Shown here piece after piece: positions 24,729 to 36,713 of a stretch of 64,000 nucleotides of DNA. Source of the DNA: Lobosporangium transversale (Eukaryota > Mortierellomycota > Mortierellomycetes > Mortierellales > Mortierellaceae); assembly GCF_002105155.1 (NCBI RefSeq), contig NW_019028988.1, forward strand, positions 62,001 to 126,000, read 5' to 3'. Numbering within the stretch: the stretch's first letter is position 1; each line of letters starts with the position of its first letter. Position numbers and translations under genes: made by a program. Under the pieces are notes generated by a model. The model had not been told where the DNA came from and searched no databases. It was given only the letters and a program-made list of their open reading frames with translations.

Positions 24729-26612
24729 AATGGCATGTGTGTCTATCATTATACCTTCATCTTGCCCTCCAAATTATCTTGCAGGACACGATTAAATTCC
24801 TGGACATCATGCTGCATAAAGCTCTCTAACGAGTTCCATCCAAATGATTTTGTCAGCTCTGTGGTCCCGACAGAGTTATTGCTTGTTGCTAACTGATAGA
24901 AAACACGTTGAAGGGCTAATGATACGGACTTGGAAGGTTCATCTTCTGCTGTGGGGATGTTGAAGACAGCTTTGCGGAAATAATTGGTGAAGAACAAGGA
25001 CTGAAGAAGCGAGTTCATATAGCAGGTTGCTCCTTGGTTTTTGAGACCCACATATCCCGTCATCACCTTGGAATCATAGTCTATAAAATTGTGCCAGAGC
25101 ACTCCTGTTGGATCGTTATACACTCGTACATAAGCCGTGATTACAGTATGACCCTTGTCAAGCAGTGGCAGTCCTCGGTGATCAAGTGGAGTTTCCAGCT
25201 TTTTGATCTCTGTAAAGCGAGTGAATCCCCAATCAGCTTCCTCAATCGTGAACCGGTGCTGAGCATCTAGAAAAAGGGAGAAAAAAAAAAAAAAAAAAGA
25301 TGAGATGGCTTGCTTTTAACAAGAATGTTTTTTTTTTTTTTTTTTTTTTTTTTTTTGGAATCAAACCGCAGTCCAAAGTAATAAGACACTCTTCCTCCTA
25401 TGTTTTTGCTCCCTTACTATTTGCAATGTAGACTGTTGGATTATGTGGGTTGGACATCAAAAGTGCAAACTGAGCGCAGACATGCCAGTGAGGATCAGTC
25501 TGGTCCCTGGGTTCCGCAGAGTCCAGATAGAGAGCTACACTTTCAGGTGCATTGTTGCCTTGAGGAAAGAGGAGAATGCGCCTGAATAACAGTTGGTTGA
25601 TCAGAAATAACAACAACCAAAAAGATTAAAAAAAAACTTGATTAGCAATTTTTCATCTGTGGGCAAAAGGAGATGTGACAAGTTGACAACCTTTACGATT
25701 GATGATGAGGCAGATTGTGAATATGAATATAAAAGACAACAGAATATCATCATCGTCATCATCGTCATCATCAAGAAGAAAGGTTTTTTTGATGCAATTT
25801 ACCATTTGTATCCTCCAATCTCAAACTCAGGCCCTGTCACTCGCTTGTCCAGAGCTTTCCAATCGGTAATATGCCATTGGAACATCCCACATGCACGTTC
25901 TTCAAGGTCCGGATGAGTAGGGATCAATGTCTTGGTCATCCATTCCACTAAAGGGAGTCGCGAGTCAACAGTAAGGGGAAAATACAGAAATATATGAGTG
26001 ATCCTTTTTTTTTTTACTAGTGGCTTTCTGATTCAGTTGCCGCACGCAAAAGAACAAAAAAAAAAACTTTAAAGATATATGGATCATATGCATACGCATC
26101 CTTCACGTTACCATCATCGACCGAATGATATTCCTGAACAGCTGGTTTTTCTTCTATGGGTGACGCACGCTTCGGTCTGGTGTTGGGATGTCCTTCCTAT
26201 AAAAAAAGTGGTTTCATGGAACATGTTTGAATGACGCCATTGAGCAAATTTGTAATGTGGTACCTGAAATCGCCCGCTCATGCACCATTTTCTTATTAAT
26301 GTTCCGATGGGGAGATAATCACGTCTCCACATGGATGGATGCATACTTTTTTTTTTTTTTTTTTTCTTTTTTTTTTTTTTGCACGATGCACATATTGTGA
26401 ACGCAATGTATTTAACGTTGATTTTAAACACATTCATGAAATAAATAAAAAAAATTTATAGACAAGAGCGGAACGTGTGAGTGATAGGACAGTATTGACA
26501 TCAGAACGTACCATATTGCGGGGGAGATATTGATAGGCGAATACGAAGAGGCAGAGGAGGACAAGGACTTGAGGACTGAGGTAGGCAAAGACGAGGTGGA
26601 GTAGGGCGTCAA
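21206..26612 (-). CDS. USP7: USP7/Ubp15-type ubiquitin carboxyl-terminal hydrolase
   Basis: Fourteen exons (minus strand, 5' to 3'): 26612-26512, 26345-26264, 26196-26112, 25947-25803, 25581-25418, 25266-24755, 24580-24472, 24314-23990, 23871-23246, 23130-22847, 22700-22591, 22454-21659, 21565-21445, 21324-21206. Phases agree throughout and total 1,192 residues. Layout: MATH/TRAF domain (about 70-200, with FQWHITDW and WRILLFPQG), USP catalytic core, then C-terminal ubiquitin-like repeats and the family-typical ending [10 protein letters not shown]...EKPITIRG. The catalytic triad is intact: Cys274 in NQGATCYMN, His520 in GDLHGGHY, Asp537 in RFDDD. It removes ubiquitin from many nuclear and peroxisomal substrates; Ubp15 is the yeast form. 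The start is the least certain part: in-frame ATGs also occur in exon 2. Several introns carry 20-30 base A or T runs right at splice sites. Confidence 0.93.
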
Positions 26613-27199
26613 TGATGGATAGATTTGTATTGAGTTATTGAGTCTTTTTATTTTTTATTTTTTTTTTTCTTTTGTTGAATGTTAGATAAAGTTGGTGATA
26701 TAGTTGGTTATTGTTGATGGTAATAGTCAAAGTGGATTGTAATAGAAGTAGCGATGATGGTTGTAGTGAAGAAGTGAGAGAAGTAGAGAAGAGAAGTAAT
26801 AGGGTGTGAAGTGAATATCAAACGTGAGGTTCTCTATTTTATTTTATTTTGGCGGCAGAAACAAAAAAGGGTTTGAAAGAAAAGAAGAGAAGAGTGAGGA
26901 AAAGAAGAGCCGACCGAGCACCCTTTTATCAAAATCAGTCCAAAAGTCCTCGCGTTGTTTTGTTCGCATGTTCGCACGCACACCTTGGCACATCCAGCAC
27001 ACTGACACACAGACAGTAAAAAAAAAAGTGGAAGAAAGAGATTTACATTTACGTGTTCTGTGCCAAGGCATCCTGCGTCGTATCACCTGACGAATAATCG
27101 ACTGCTTTTTTTTTTTTTTTTAGTGACGCTCCATCTCTCTTGAAGTAAGCTCTTTACTTTGCTTTTTTTTTTTTTTTTTTTTTTTTTTGTTGTTTGGCA
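26613..27199. other. divergent promoter region, USP7 / WD40 gene
   Basis: 587 bases between two divergent starts. AT-rich with T-runs (27104-27121, 27162-27188) just before the plus-strand ATG. No gene seen. Confidence 0.7.
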
Positions 27200-29605
27200 A
27201 TGTCAGCAACAAGCGCTGCTGGACATCAGTCCCACCAGCCTTCATCCTCATCCTCTCAACAGGTCGACCCCGCCATCGAGAAACTCGTTCGTGAAACCAA
27301 ATCGCTCAAGCAAAAGATCGACCTTCTTGAAGCAGAAAATAAAGCACTCAAAAAATCACTTTTCGAGTTGTCCTATATCTACTCCTCACAGTTAGGACAA
27401 GAAAAGGCCCATTGCTGTCAGGATATACAGAAGTGCCATCGTTATAGTAATAATCATACCCATCACCAACAGCAGCAACCACAACAATATGGACATAATA
27501 ATCATCATACATCAGCAACAGCAACAGCAACAACGGACGAAGGAGATTCATCAGGAAATAATAGTATAACAGGAAAGGGTACAAGCGCCAATCCAAGTTC
27601 AGGTCAGAGCACAGTTGGCTTTCAGAATGATATGGCTCAGCTTTTGGATCAACTCCTCTCAAATATGACGATTACACAACAAAATCAAAACAAAGTCGAT
27701 GCAGGAACAACCAATCCTATCAGTAGCTCCGATCCTACCCTACGAAATGTAGAAACACAATTCAAGAATGCAGCAGATCTGATCAAGGCAGAAGAGGACA
27801 ACGTGCGGCGGCTGAATATGGGCAATATCGGTAAAGCAAAACAAAGCAAAGCAGGGCAAGAAGAAAATGAAGTTGAAAGAAGAAGAAAAAAATGTCGTCC
27901 AGGTTTCAAAAAAAAAGAGGCGAAAAGGATTAATTTACACCTTCTTTTTTCCTTTATTTAAATTTATTCCACAGTGTCGAGACAAGATGGATCTTCAAAA
28001 TCAGATGGACGACAATTCTACTTGAAAAACGACTTGAAGGGTCATCAAGGAGCTGTCTATGCTGTACAATACTCTCCTAATGGCAAATTCCTCGCTACCG
28101 GCTCGTTTGATAAGACTGTGAGGATTTGGGATGGCACAACGAATCAAAATGAGTTGTATGTTCTCAAGGGGCATGGACTCAATATATCGGATTTGGCATG
28201 GGGATATGATTCTACTGTTCTGCTTTCAGCTGCCTATGATAAGACCTGCAGGCTCTGGGAAGTCGAATCAGGAAAACTTTTGGATAATTTTGACCACGAT
28301 GGCTTTGTACAGTGTGTACGATTTCATCCGCAAAGTAGGCTAAAATATTTTATGATCATTATTACTATTCAAGGGAAAAAGAAAAAAAAAAAAATGCTTC
28401 TCCAAGGACAAGGATTGCAGATGGTTCTATAGCATCATTGCTAGAATTAATGCTCTCCTTACAAAAAAATTTAAAAATATATAGATAACAATATCTTCTT
28501 CAGTGGAACAACACGCAACCTATTAAGCATGATTGACATAAGGAGAGACAATAGTGGCGCACCTGCTACGGCGATCAAGAACGACACAATGGTCAACTCA
28601 ATGTAATTTTGCATACTAAAGTACTCGAAGTTTCTTTTGTCAACAATAGTCTTCAAAAAAATATCCGCAGCTTAACGAATTCCTCTTGGATGATTTGAAA
28701 CAAACAAATAATAGCTATGTATACCATGACGGTCTGACCGTCATATCCGGAGATTCTTCCGGATATCTGAAAACTTGGGACATCAGGATGGGTCGAGTAT
28801 TGCAATCCATTTTGAACGAGCCCACAAAAAAACCTATTTCTCATATTGCAGTCTCAAAGCAGCGTGGAACTTTGGATGGCATTGATAGCGTTGAGAATGA
28901 AGAGCCGGAATCCCGCTGGCTCGCTGTGAATAGCTATGACAATGGTAGAGCATGATTTCCGATTACAGACGGATTTTTTTTTTCTTCCTTTAGTTCAGAA
29001 ATGCTTATATATATGTTTTAAATACGCTTTTATATATATTTTCAGTAATTCGAGTTTATGATAGGGGATTCGAGCCACCAACGACAATACCACGTCTCAT
29101 CCATTCACTGAAGGGCTACAGGAATAAACATTGGCCTATCAAAAGCGCCTTTTTCCATGGACAAGAATGTACGCCGCTTACTTTTAGTGTGTATTTATGA
29201 GTTCCAGATTATCTAATTCATCTTATTGACGCACTTTTTTTTTTTTTTTTTTTTTTTTTCCTGCTTGTTTCATGTGTGATGCTGACAGATATTGCTGGTG
29301 CGGCGACTAGACGGCCAGGAAAAGTGCGAGGTGCTGACGGAGATGAAGAGCCCCAGTCGATTCTTTCAGACAAAGATATGCCTCTAGAGTCTAGTCTATT
29401 GCTTGCTTCAGGAAGCATGGACCCATACGTGTATCTGTTTGATGTTAGTGCAGGGGATGGACAATATGAACTACTTCAAAAGCTGCCTGGACATACGGAT
29501 CGGGTGTATGATGTGGACTTTCATCCGATTGATCATGTTCTCGCCTCAGGATCCGCAGATTTCACCGTTAAAGTTTGGGGTCGTGCCTCAAAGAGGAAGA
29601 AATAA
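27200..29605 (+). CDS. coiled-coil and WD40-repeat protein
   Basis: Six exons, 27200-27902, 27975-28334, 28485-28602, 28715-28944, 29046-29168 and 29289-29605, encode 616 residues with consistent phases. Residues about 25-70 form a leucine-rich coiled coil (KLVRETKSLKQKIDLLEAEN). A low-complexity His/Gln/Asn/Ser region and a basic KAKQSKAGQEENEVERRRKK stretch follow. From about residue 247 there are WD40 blades: LKGHQGAVYAVQYSPNG, TVRIWD, LKGHGLNISDLAW, GYLKTWDIR, and finally LPGHTDRVYDVDFHP...FTVKVWG. I count about seven, enough for a propeller. WD40 propellers are scaffolds; the coiled coil suggests self-association. I cannot assign an orthologue. The exon 3-4 junction was chosen at 28714/28715 because the nearer acceptor gives a frameshift and stop. 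Confidence 0.88.
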
Positions 29606-29735
29606 TCGTAGGAAGAAGAGCTCCATAAAGTCTTTTTTTTTTTTTTTTTTTTTGACAGTAAAATAGAAGATGGCTGCTTTGAACCATGTTGATTGTCTTT
29701 ATTTTATTTTTTATTTGTCATTTATTTATTTGCTT

Positions 29736-30510
29736 CTACAGCTTTCCGAGGCGAACAGCACCATCAATGCGAACGATTTCACCGTTCATCATTGGGTTCT
29801 CGATAATAGCACAAGCCAGGTGTGCAAATTCACTGGGCTTACCCGCACGGTAAGGATGAATCATGTGTTTTTCCAACACGGATTGCTTGATTGAGTTGCC
29901 CATAGGCGTGCTAAAGACCCCTGGGGCAATGGTGCAGACACGGACATAGCCTGCCAAGTCACGGGCCATGGGTAGAGTCATGCCAGCAACACCACCTTTG
30001 GAGGCAGAGTAAGCGGTTTGACCAGATTGTCTGAAGAAAAGACAAAAGAAAAAGGTCAATCGCAGTATTTTATTTGTCAGTTTGAATTTCAAACTGACAG
30101 TTTCAAAGAAAATAACTTTTTTTTACGTCTTGGATTTTTCTATTATTGTTACGTACCCTTCTGTATAAGCAATTGATGCGACATTAATGATGATACCAGG
30201 GTCCTCTAACGAAAGAAAGAAAGAAAAAAAAGTTTGTTGCTATTCGCGTTGCCACTGCCGATACATATTGAAATTGAGTAGAATGAACCTACCATCTTTC
30301 TCAGTCTGCTCTTTAACGTTAGCAACAATATGTGCAGCAATCAATCTGCAAACGTTGAATGTGCCAATCAAGTTGATCCTAATGACTTCCTCAAAGATAT
30401 TCAATGACTGTGGTTCTCCATTTCTGAACACGATCTAAGAGAACATTAAAAAAGAAAAAAGAAGTAGAAGGGCAATAGTATATGAATATATCGTGTGAAC
30501 AAAGTTGCAA

Positions 30511-30543
<33 letters not shown>

Positions 30544-31059
30544 GCTTTGTTTTTAGCTTTTTGTTTTTGCTTCACCTTTTGAGCCATGCCTATGCCTCCA
30601 CAGTTAATAACGCCCGAGAGATTGCCAAATTTTTGTACACCCTTTTCGATCGAAGACAAGACTGAATCCTCACTGGCAACGTCAGTTGCACCAGGCCAGA
30701 GGACGGTATCCGGGTATTCTGCAGCAATGGCCTCCCCACGCTCCTCATTGATGTCGAAAATCACAACCTTGCCGCCCTTTGCTACTATAGCGCGAACTGT
30801 CGCCTCACCTTGTTTGGAAGAATAAAAAAATGGTGAGCCGAGCTGTATAAATTAAACAGTTGACAAAGTGGAGGAAAATAACTGCCATACCAAGCCCGGA
30901 GCTACCGCCAGTAACAACAAATGCTTTCCCCTGGATATGCCTTAATTATTCAAAGCAAGCCTGAGCATTAGTATGTTTATTACTTTTGTCGTTTGGAGTT
31001 GAATTTTACATTATATTTTTTATTTTATTTTAATTTCACTGGTTTGTTTCCACCTACAT
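29736..31059 (-). CDS. HSD17B10: HSD17B10-like short-chain dehydrogenase (start codon split by intron)
   Basis: Six coding exons: 31059-31058 (only AT), 30940-30891, 30808-30576, 30434-30293, 30205-30157 and 30030-29736, total 256 residues. HSD17B10 enzymes are about 260 residues. Motifs: cofactor site TGGSSGLG (residues 10-17), NCGG, INVASIA with the catalytic Ser, YSASK with Tyr and Lys, then APGVFSTP and ENPMMNGEIVRIDGA, all in the order seen in type-2 3-hydroxyacyl-CoA dehydrogenase. That enzyme oxidises 2-methyl-3-hydroxybutyryl-CoA and related substrates in mitochondria. The start is unusual: no ATG precedes HIQGKAFVVTGG in frame, but AT at the end of an upstream exon joins G at 30940 after removal of 30941-31057, making ATG. 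The donor GTAGGT and acceptor TTAAG are canonical. Its 3' end converges on the WD40 gene, 130 bases apart. Confidence 0.9.
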
Positions 31060-32043
31060 TGTTTTGAATGTATAAAAAAAGTGAGCGCGTGAAGATTGAT
31101 GGAGAGAGTGTACAAAGAATAAAAGAAGAAGAAAAAAAAAAAAAAAAAAAAAAAAAAAGAATGAAAGCTAATGTTTAATGTAGATGGTGAACCGGGGGCT
31201 ATGACCCTGTGTGCTGTCAAAGTAAACGGTATTTAGGAGGATCGGGCTTGAATATGGTTTGCACAACACGAGTCTCACCAAAGTTCAAGACGCGACGAAA
31301 GTGAGTCGATCAGAAACACCCTGTTGCAAGAAACCAAGGATCATGATATCAACAATCATCATCTGAGGCCCTTTTCTAAACCTCTCCTCTCCCGCATGTT
31401 TTTTTCTTGAAGCCGCGCTTAACACTCTTGAGCAGATTTCTCTAGGGACTGTTATACTTTCAACTTTTTCTTTGTTTCTCTTTAGGACAAGGATTCATTT
31501 TATAAAGATATAATTTACAAGTGCAGGCCTACTGTTTTTTCTATGCACGACTTGAGCCTTGCTTGATCGCTAACTTGGAATTAACAGCTTCATGTAACAA
31601 GCAACTTTACGTGATAGACACCCTGTTTGATATCATGTCCAACTACAGGGTATTCACCCCATGGTAATTACCGCAAAGCTTCTCACGTTTATGCATAGAG
31701 ATAGAGTTTCCTCGGCGGAAGGGATACGGCCATGGTTCACCCTGGCTAGTCCTTAAATATTACGGATTGGAGGACATGGCGAGTGCTTTGAAGGAGTCCA
31801 TAGTCTCAATAGCTTGAGAGAGAATCGATTGCCAGTCACCCACACACGGGGACAAAGGGGAAGAAGTGAGTCAAGATGTATTTGTTTTAATGAACTCAGA
31901 CAATATCTTCAAACACCCACAAGCTACTTCACCCGCAGTTGCTCATCCTCCCTTTTCCTTTCCTTCTTCCTTACTCACCTTTTCTGCATTTCCTATACCT
32001 CAACTCTCTTTCTTCATCTCCCCCCTCTGTCAACTGTATAATC
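31060..32043. other. divergent promoter region, dehydrogenase / HIS5
   Basis: 984 bases with no gene seen. Contains a 26-base A-run (31133-31158), a Gcn4-type site (31867-31873) and a pyrimidine-rich leader before HIS5. Confidence 0.7.
31867..31873 (+). promoter_or_regulatory. Gcn4/CPC1-type response element TGAGTCA
   Basis: Perfect TGAGTCA, 171-177 bases upstream of the HIS5 ATG. In fungi bZIP factors of the Gcn4/CpcA class bind TGA(C/G)TCA to induce amino-acid biosynthesis on starvation. Position and target gene both fit. Confidence 0.65.
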
Positions 32044-33450
32044 ATGGCTGCATCATCTCAGTTCTCTATCAAATCCATTGTTCGTCCTAATATCTTGGCC
32101 CTAAAGCCATATCGTTGTGCTCGAGATGACTATTCCATGGGTGTACTTCTCGATGCCAACGAAAATGCTTATGGCCCCGCGTTGAACCCTCTTTCAGATG
32201 CAGCAGTTACCAGTTCTGGACTTGATATCAATCGTTATCCTGACCCACACCAGCATGATCTTAAGAATTTGATCGCCAAATTCAGGAATATCCCCAATGC
32301 CACTCCCGAGAACTTCTTTTTGGGTGTTGGTAGCGATGAAGTGATTGATATGGTCTTCCGGGTCTTTTGTGTCCCTGGCAAAGATGCAGTCCTAATCACT
32401 CCTCCGACCTATGGCATGTACTCTGTCTGTGCGCAGATCAACGATGTGGAGGTTCACAAGGCCACTCTAACCCTTGATGGGCGGTTTCAATTGAACGTTG
32501 AGGAGGTACTATTTTGTTGTCATAATGATCTTATTTACGGATTTTATTTTAGTTAAATCAATTAAAGAGTGAAATCGTAGCTATTTCAAACTGATTTTTT
32601 TTTTTTTTTTTTTTTTTTTCAACATTCTCTAGATCGAAAAACAGGTCGAGGCTCACCCTAATATCAAGGCTATTTTCTTGTGCAGCCCAGGAAACCCAAC
32701 TGGATCAGCATTGACACACGAGAGTATTCGTCGGGTCCTAACCTTGCCTAATTATAAGGGTGTCGTTGTTGTGGATGAGGCATATGTGGATTTCATTGAT
32801 GCCAACAAAGAAGGCACCACAGCTACCTGGGTTAATGATTATCCCAATTTGATTGTGATGCAGACCATGAGCAAGAGTTTTGGACTTGCAGGAGTTCGGT
32901 ATGTTTATTTTTTTAGAAAAAAAAAAAATGCTTTGAGATGATAAAGTTTATTTACTGTCTTTTTTTTATTTTTATTTTTTATTATTATTATTAATTGACA
33001 ACCTCCAGCCTGGGAGTTGCGATCACTACACCCGAAATAGCTCACTACATGAATGCTACAAAGGCACCCTACAACATCGCTAGTACGACCTCACGAGTAG
33101 CTCAGGAAGCTCTTCAGCCTAAAGCATTAGAAATCCTTCGTCAGAACATTGCAGTCATGGTTCAGGAACGCACTCGACTGTTGGAGGCATTCAAGTCTAT
33201 CTCAGGACTGGGTCGTGTTTTAGGTACCAACGATGCCAACTTTGTGTTAGTAGAGGTGTTGGACAAGGATGGCAAACCCTGTAATGAGCGTGCCCACCAT
33301 ATCTATACGGACATGGCCAAAAACCAGGGACTGGTTGTTCGATTCAGAGGCACAGAGATTGGATGTGAAGGATGTTTGCGCATCACTGTCGGTACACCTG
33401 AGGAGAATGATGTAGTCATCAAGAGGTTGACGGAACAACTTTCTGCATAG
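32044..33450 (+). CDS. HIS5: histidinol-phosphate aminotransferase
   Basis: Three exons, 32044-32505, 32633-32898 and 33009-33450, encode 389 residues, the usual length for His5/HisC. It is a fold-type I PLP enzyme converting imidazole-acetol phosphate plus glutamate to histidinol phosphate in histidine synthesis. Seen: LDANENAYGP near the N terminus, RYPDP, LGVGSDEVID, SPGNPTGS, VVDEAYVDF, the PLP-lysine block QTMSKSFGLAGVR (Lys before SFGLAG) and a C-terminal FRG...CLRITVGTPEEN. Exon joins fall at phase 0 and phase 2 and restore VRLGVAI across the second intron. Intron 1 ends in a long T-run before CTCTAG. A Gcn4-type site upstream suggests general amino-acid control. Confidence 0.97.
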
Positions 33451-33914
33451 AAACAACACACCAATGTGTTTATTTCACGAAAAAAAAAAAAAAAAAAAAA
33501 AAAGCAATATAGATCTTTCATTGAAATCAATATGTAAAAGTAAAAAAGAATGAGCCCCATATAGTCTTAATCATGTTCCCACTATTGCATTAATTATAAT
33601 GATTTTTTAAAAAAAAAAAAAAAAAAAAAAAATACCGTGTGTAAGGAAATACAAGAGGGAAGAGGCGTCTATGGTCGCGTTGCAAAGATGGCATTGATGA
33701 ATTGTCAATAAAAATAGGGGGAGGCTCTCGTTGGAGGCAGGGTGGAATAGGACTTTTAATTTTTCCCCTGATGCATTCCGCACAAAAAACTGCCACGTTG
33801 ACTCCTGGACTTCTTCTTCCTTTCCTTTCTTTCTCCTTCCCCCTTCCAATTTCCTTTGGGCACCAACCACCATCCGCATCATTATCCTTATCATATCATC
33901 TCTTCTTTCCCACC
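33451..33914. other. intergenic HIS5 - paralogue F
   Basis: 464 bases. Two A-runs (33481-33503, 33609-33631), then a CTTTCC/TTCCTT pyrimidine leader typical of the cysteine-rich family genes. No gene seen. Confidence 0.7.
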
Positions 33915-34427
33915 ATGACCCGCTCTTTACGCATACTCTTCATAATTGTACCATTGATCCTTGTTGTGTTATCGACTACTGACCGAGTCTCGGCTCAATT
34001 CGATATCTCCATTCCCTGCAACGACTGCTTGGAGAAACAAATTGTGACTCTTCCTTCTTGCGCAGGTGTCAACCTGTCAAACCTTTCAGACTATTCGAAT
34101 CCTCAATATAGGACCTGTCTCTGCGAGTCAACCTTTGATTACAGTTGGCTACAGCCATGCTCCACCAGTTGTCAGCCCAAGGAGCTTACGGATTTTCAGA
34201 CGAATTTCCCCGAGTTAATTAAGACCACATTCAACCTGACCTGCGTCAAACCCACACCCTCGTCTTCATCCTCTCCTTCACCTTCACCCACATCGAGCCT
34301 TGCACCCAACAGTGCTGTAGGACATCAACTACGATGGGGTTGGGGTAATCTAGATTCGAAGATGATCTTGGGATGGATTATAGTATTGATTTCATCCACT
34401 GCATTAACTATGGTGTCTAGTCTTTAG
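33915..34427 (+). CDS. GPI-type cysteine-rich surface protein, paralogue F (dispersed copy)
   Basis: Single exon, 170 residues from the ATG at 33915 (context CCACCATGA). The signal peptide is about residues 1-27 (ending RVSAQ). The module is C-x2-C-x10-C-x18-C-x-C-x11-C-x3-C-x23-C, with Trp block DYSWLQPC. A Ser/Pro stalk (SSSSSPSPSPTSS) follows, then a hydrophobic C terminus (MILGWIIVLISSTALTMV) consistent with a GPI signal. It has the same framework as the five genes at 11-18 kb but lies 16 kb away between HIS5 and an unrelated gene. It therefore represents an older or transposed duplicate. Function unknown. Confidence 0.84.
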   Translation: MTRSLRILFIIVPLILVVLSTTDRVSAQFDISIPCNDCLEKQIVTLPSCAGVNLSNLSDYSNPQYRTCLCESTFDYSWLQPCSTSCQPKELTDFQTNFPELIKTTFNLTCVKPTPSSSSSPSPSPTSSLAPNSAVGHQLRWGWGNLDSKMILGWIIVLISSTALTMVSSL

Positions 34428-35114
34428 ATCTACTACACTCTTTCACTATCTTATTTCACATAGAAACTCATACACATCTATATCTCTCTGTTTCCCCACT
34501 GTCAATTCGATCTATTCATTAATAAATACACAAGAATCCTCCCAAGAATGAGGGCTACAATCATGATGTCGGTTGGGTGGGATGAAATATTTGGCAAAAA
34601 AGTAAATAAATAAAGACACAGGAACAAGTGCAGGATGGCTCAAAAGTCCTAGACTGGTGCTTGTTATGCCTATTCAAAGCTTTCACGTACGACTGTGCAA
34701 TTGTAGTCTAGACTGCTTATCTATTTTACTGTTTTACTGTTTTAAAGAGACAGAGTTTCTCTGCGACGAGAGGTCGACCCATTAAAAAAAGAAAAAAGAA
34801 AGGCCAAGACAAATTAAAATTATAGCCAGTCTCTTGGCATTTTCTGTGAGTGCTTATAAAAAGTAGTGTCCTTTCCCATTTTACTTCCTCACTTTTTTCT
34901 TACCTCGATTCAACAACTTCAGTACAGGACAAAGACAAGAAAAAGATAGGACGAAACACAAACAAGTTTACACAGAAAGCCAAGAAAACAAGGAAGATCA
35001 ATCTCTATTCACACCCACACACTCTTTCCTTTCGGTCGAACAAAGCGCAAACGTAAAACGTAACAACACTCAACGCAAAGCACACAGAAAAGCACCTGCA
35101 CAAAAGGACACACC
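34428..35114. other. intergenic spacer
   Basis: 687 bases between co-directional genes. No gene seen. The last 150 bases are CA/AAAC-rich leader of the next gene. Confidence 0.65.
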
Positions 35115-36485
35115 ATGTTTGCATCTCTTGTAGGACTCATCCATCAACCCAGCATTGCAATCCGGGTCCCTAATGACGACTCGACCTTCAATCCAAAGGA
35201 ATACCCCAGTCTCAGCTTCATTGCCACAGGAAAAGTCCAGGGTAAGATCCGACTTATCCATGGAACTGAGGATGATTCCAACCTTGCGATGATCTCAACT
35301 CGCATTTGGGTCACCAAAGAGAATGATAAAGATGAGGTTGCAATCAAGCTAAGCTTTGATAATAAGACACATGTGTTCACTCTTGAGGTAAAAAAAACAA
35401 AAAGAAAATTGTATTAGGATTTATACTTTGAGAAACAATAATATTGATTGGATAACATTGATAGGGACCAACACGGTTTGGAAGCTTCAACATTTATCAT
35501 GAGACGACCATCCAGATCCCTCGGTCATTCCAGCATCTTGGATCTCTGCGTCTCAAGGCACCCAACACATCTTTCTCGGCCGAAGGCCTTGATCATCTCC
35601 TTTGGACATCTGTCCAGACAGAGCTATCCAATGCAGCCATCGCACTTCAATACCTGGCTGCTGCAGACTCCATCGCCCTCCGGACCAGCAACTCAAGTAT
35701 CTCTGGTGTCTTCTCTGCAGGACATATTGATTTGACAACGTCCAATGGATCTATCTCTGCGAAACTCCGGGTCGAAGATGCACAGGATGGTCGACAATCA
35801 ATTGTGATGACAAAGACATCGAATGCTTCGATTCATCTACATGTGGATGCTACAACGACACGACAGGGTATTTGGATGGAGAACACAACCAAGAATGGCA
35901 AGATTGTGATTGGTACATTATTGGGCCCCAGTGAGAAGAGCTCAAACATTAGCACAACGACCTCGAACTCCAAGATTGAGTTCAATCTGGATGCTTCACA
36001 GACGGGACAGGCTTTGGAGGTGACTAACAAAACATCCAATGCCAGTATCCTGTCTTCTATCATGGTGCCGCCATCCCAATTTGTCAAATGCCTAGCACAG
36101 TCGGCGGATGGCTCCGTAACTGTGAATCTGGTAAGTAGTCGTGGCAGCGGAATAGGCTGTTAAAAATCGTGGAATGAAGGAAAACAAATCAAAGGTCCTT
36201 GATCTTTAACATCTGTTGATTATTGATAATATATTTATATATTAAAATATATAGACCGACGATTTCAAAGGCTGGTTCGACCTGGAGACAAGCAATAGTT
36301 CTACGACAGTCGAGGGATCCCATTTGATGTTTGAGACAGAAAAGAAAAATACTAAGCGTGGATATCACGACCAGGGTGAGAGTCAAGTCAAATTGTTGAC
36401 ATCGAACAGCTCTGCAAAACTGAACTTCTATTCTGCGGGAGCAAGCCTTGCAGCAGATGTCCTCGCCAAGCATGAATATTTGTAA
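35115..36485 (+). CDS. beta-repeat protein resembling DUF7330/DUF4097 adhesin-like domain
   Basis: Three exons, 35115-35387, 35465-36130 and 36255-36485, all phase 0, encode 389 residues. There is no signal peptide or membrane segment. The second half is a series of short beta-strand repeats built on the motif TSN(A/G/S)SI followed by a hydrophobic strand: RTSNSSISG, TTSNGSISA, KTSNASIHL, TTSNSKIEF, KTSNASILS, LETSNSSTT and LTSNSSAKL. This pattern is typical of right-handed beta-helix domains such as DUF4097 and fungal DUF7330. The family function is not established. The N terminus (FNPKEYPSLSFI) is unfamiliar. An AATAAA follows at 36529. The assignment rests on repeat texture, so the family name is tentative. 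Confidence 0.82.
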
Positions 36486-36713
36486 ATTTTAAATAGGCCA
36501 TGATGTTTGTGCGTGGAAATAAAAAAGAAATAAAGTCTGTTGCCACAACATTGACCAATGCAAGGGTGTGATTTTGAGCACTTGACTGTTAAATGAAAAA
36601 TGACTGTGCCTGAAACAACACAAAACCTTAATTTTTTTTTTTTAGTTGAATCAGTTCAACAATTCATTTGTTCAGAACATTCATCCACTTTATTGCATTA
36701 TTAACATTCAAAC

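Noticed and set aside
28603-28684. Nearer acceptors (28660s-28670s) for exon 4 of the WD40 gene
   Set aside because: They shift the frame and give a stop within a few codons; the acceptor before 28715 keeps phase and the WD40 spacing.
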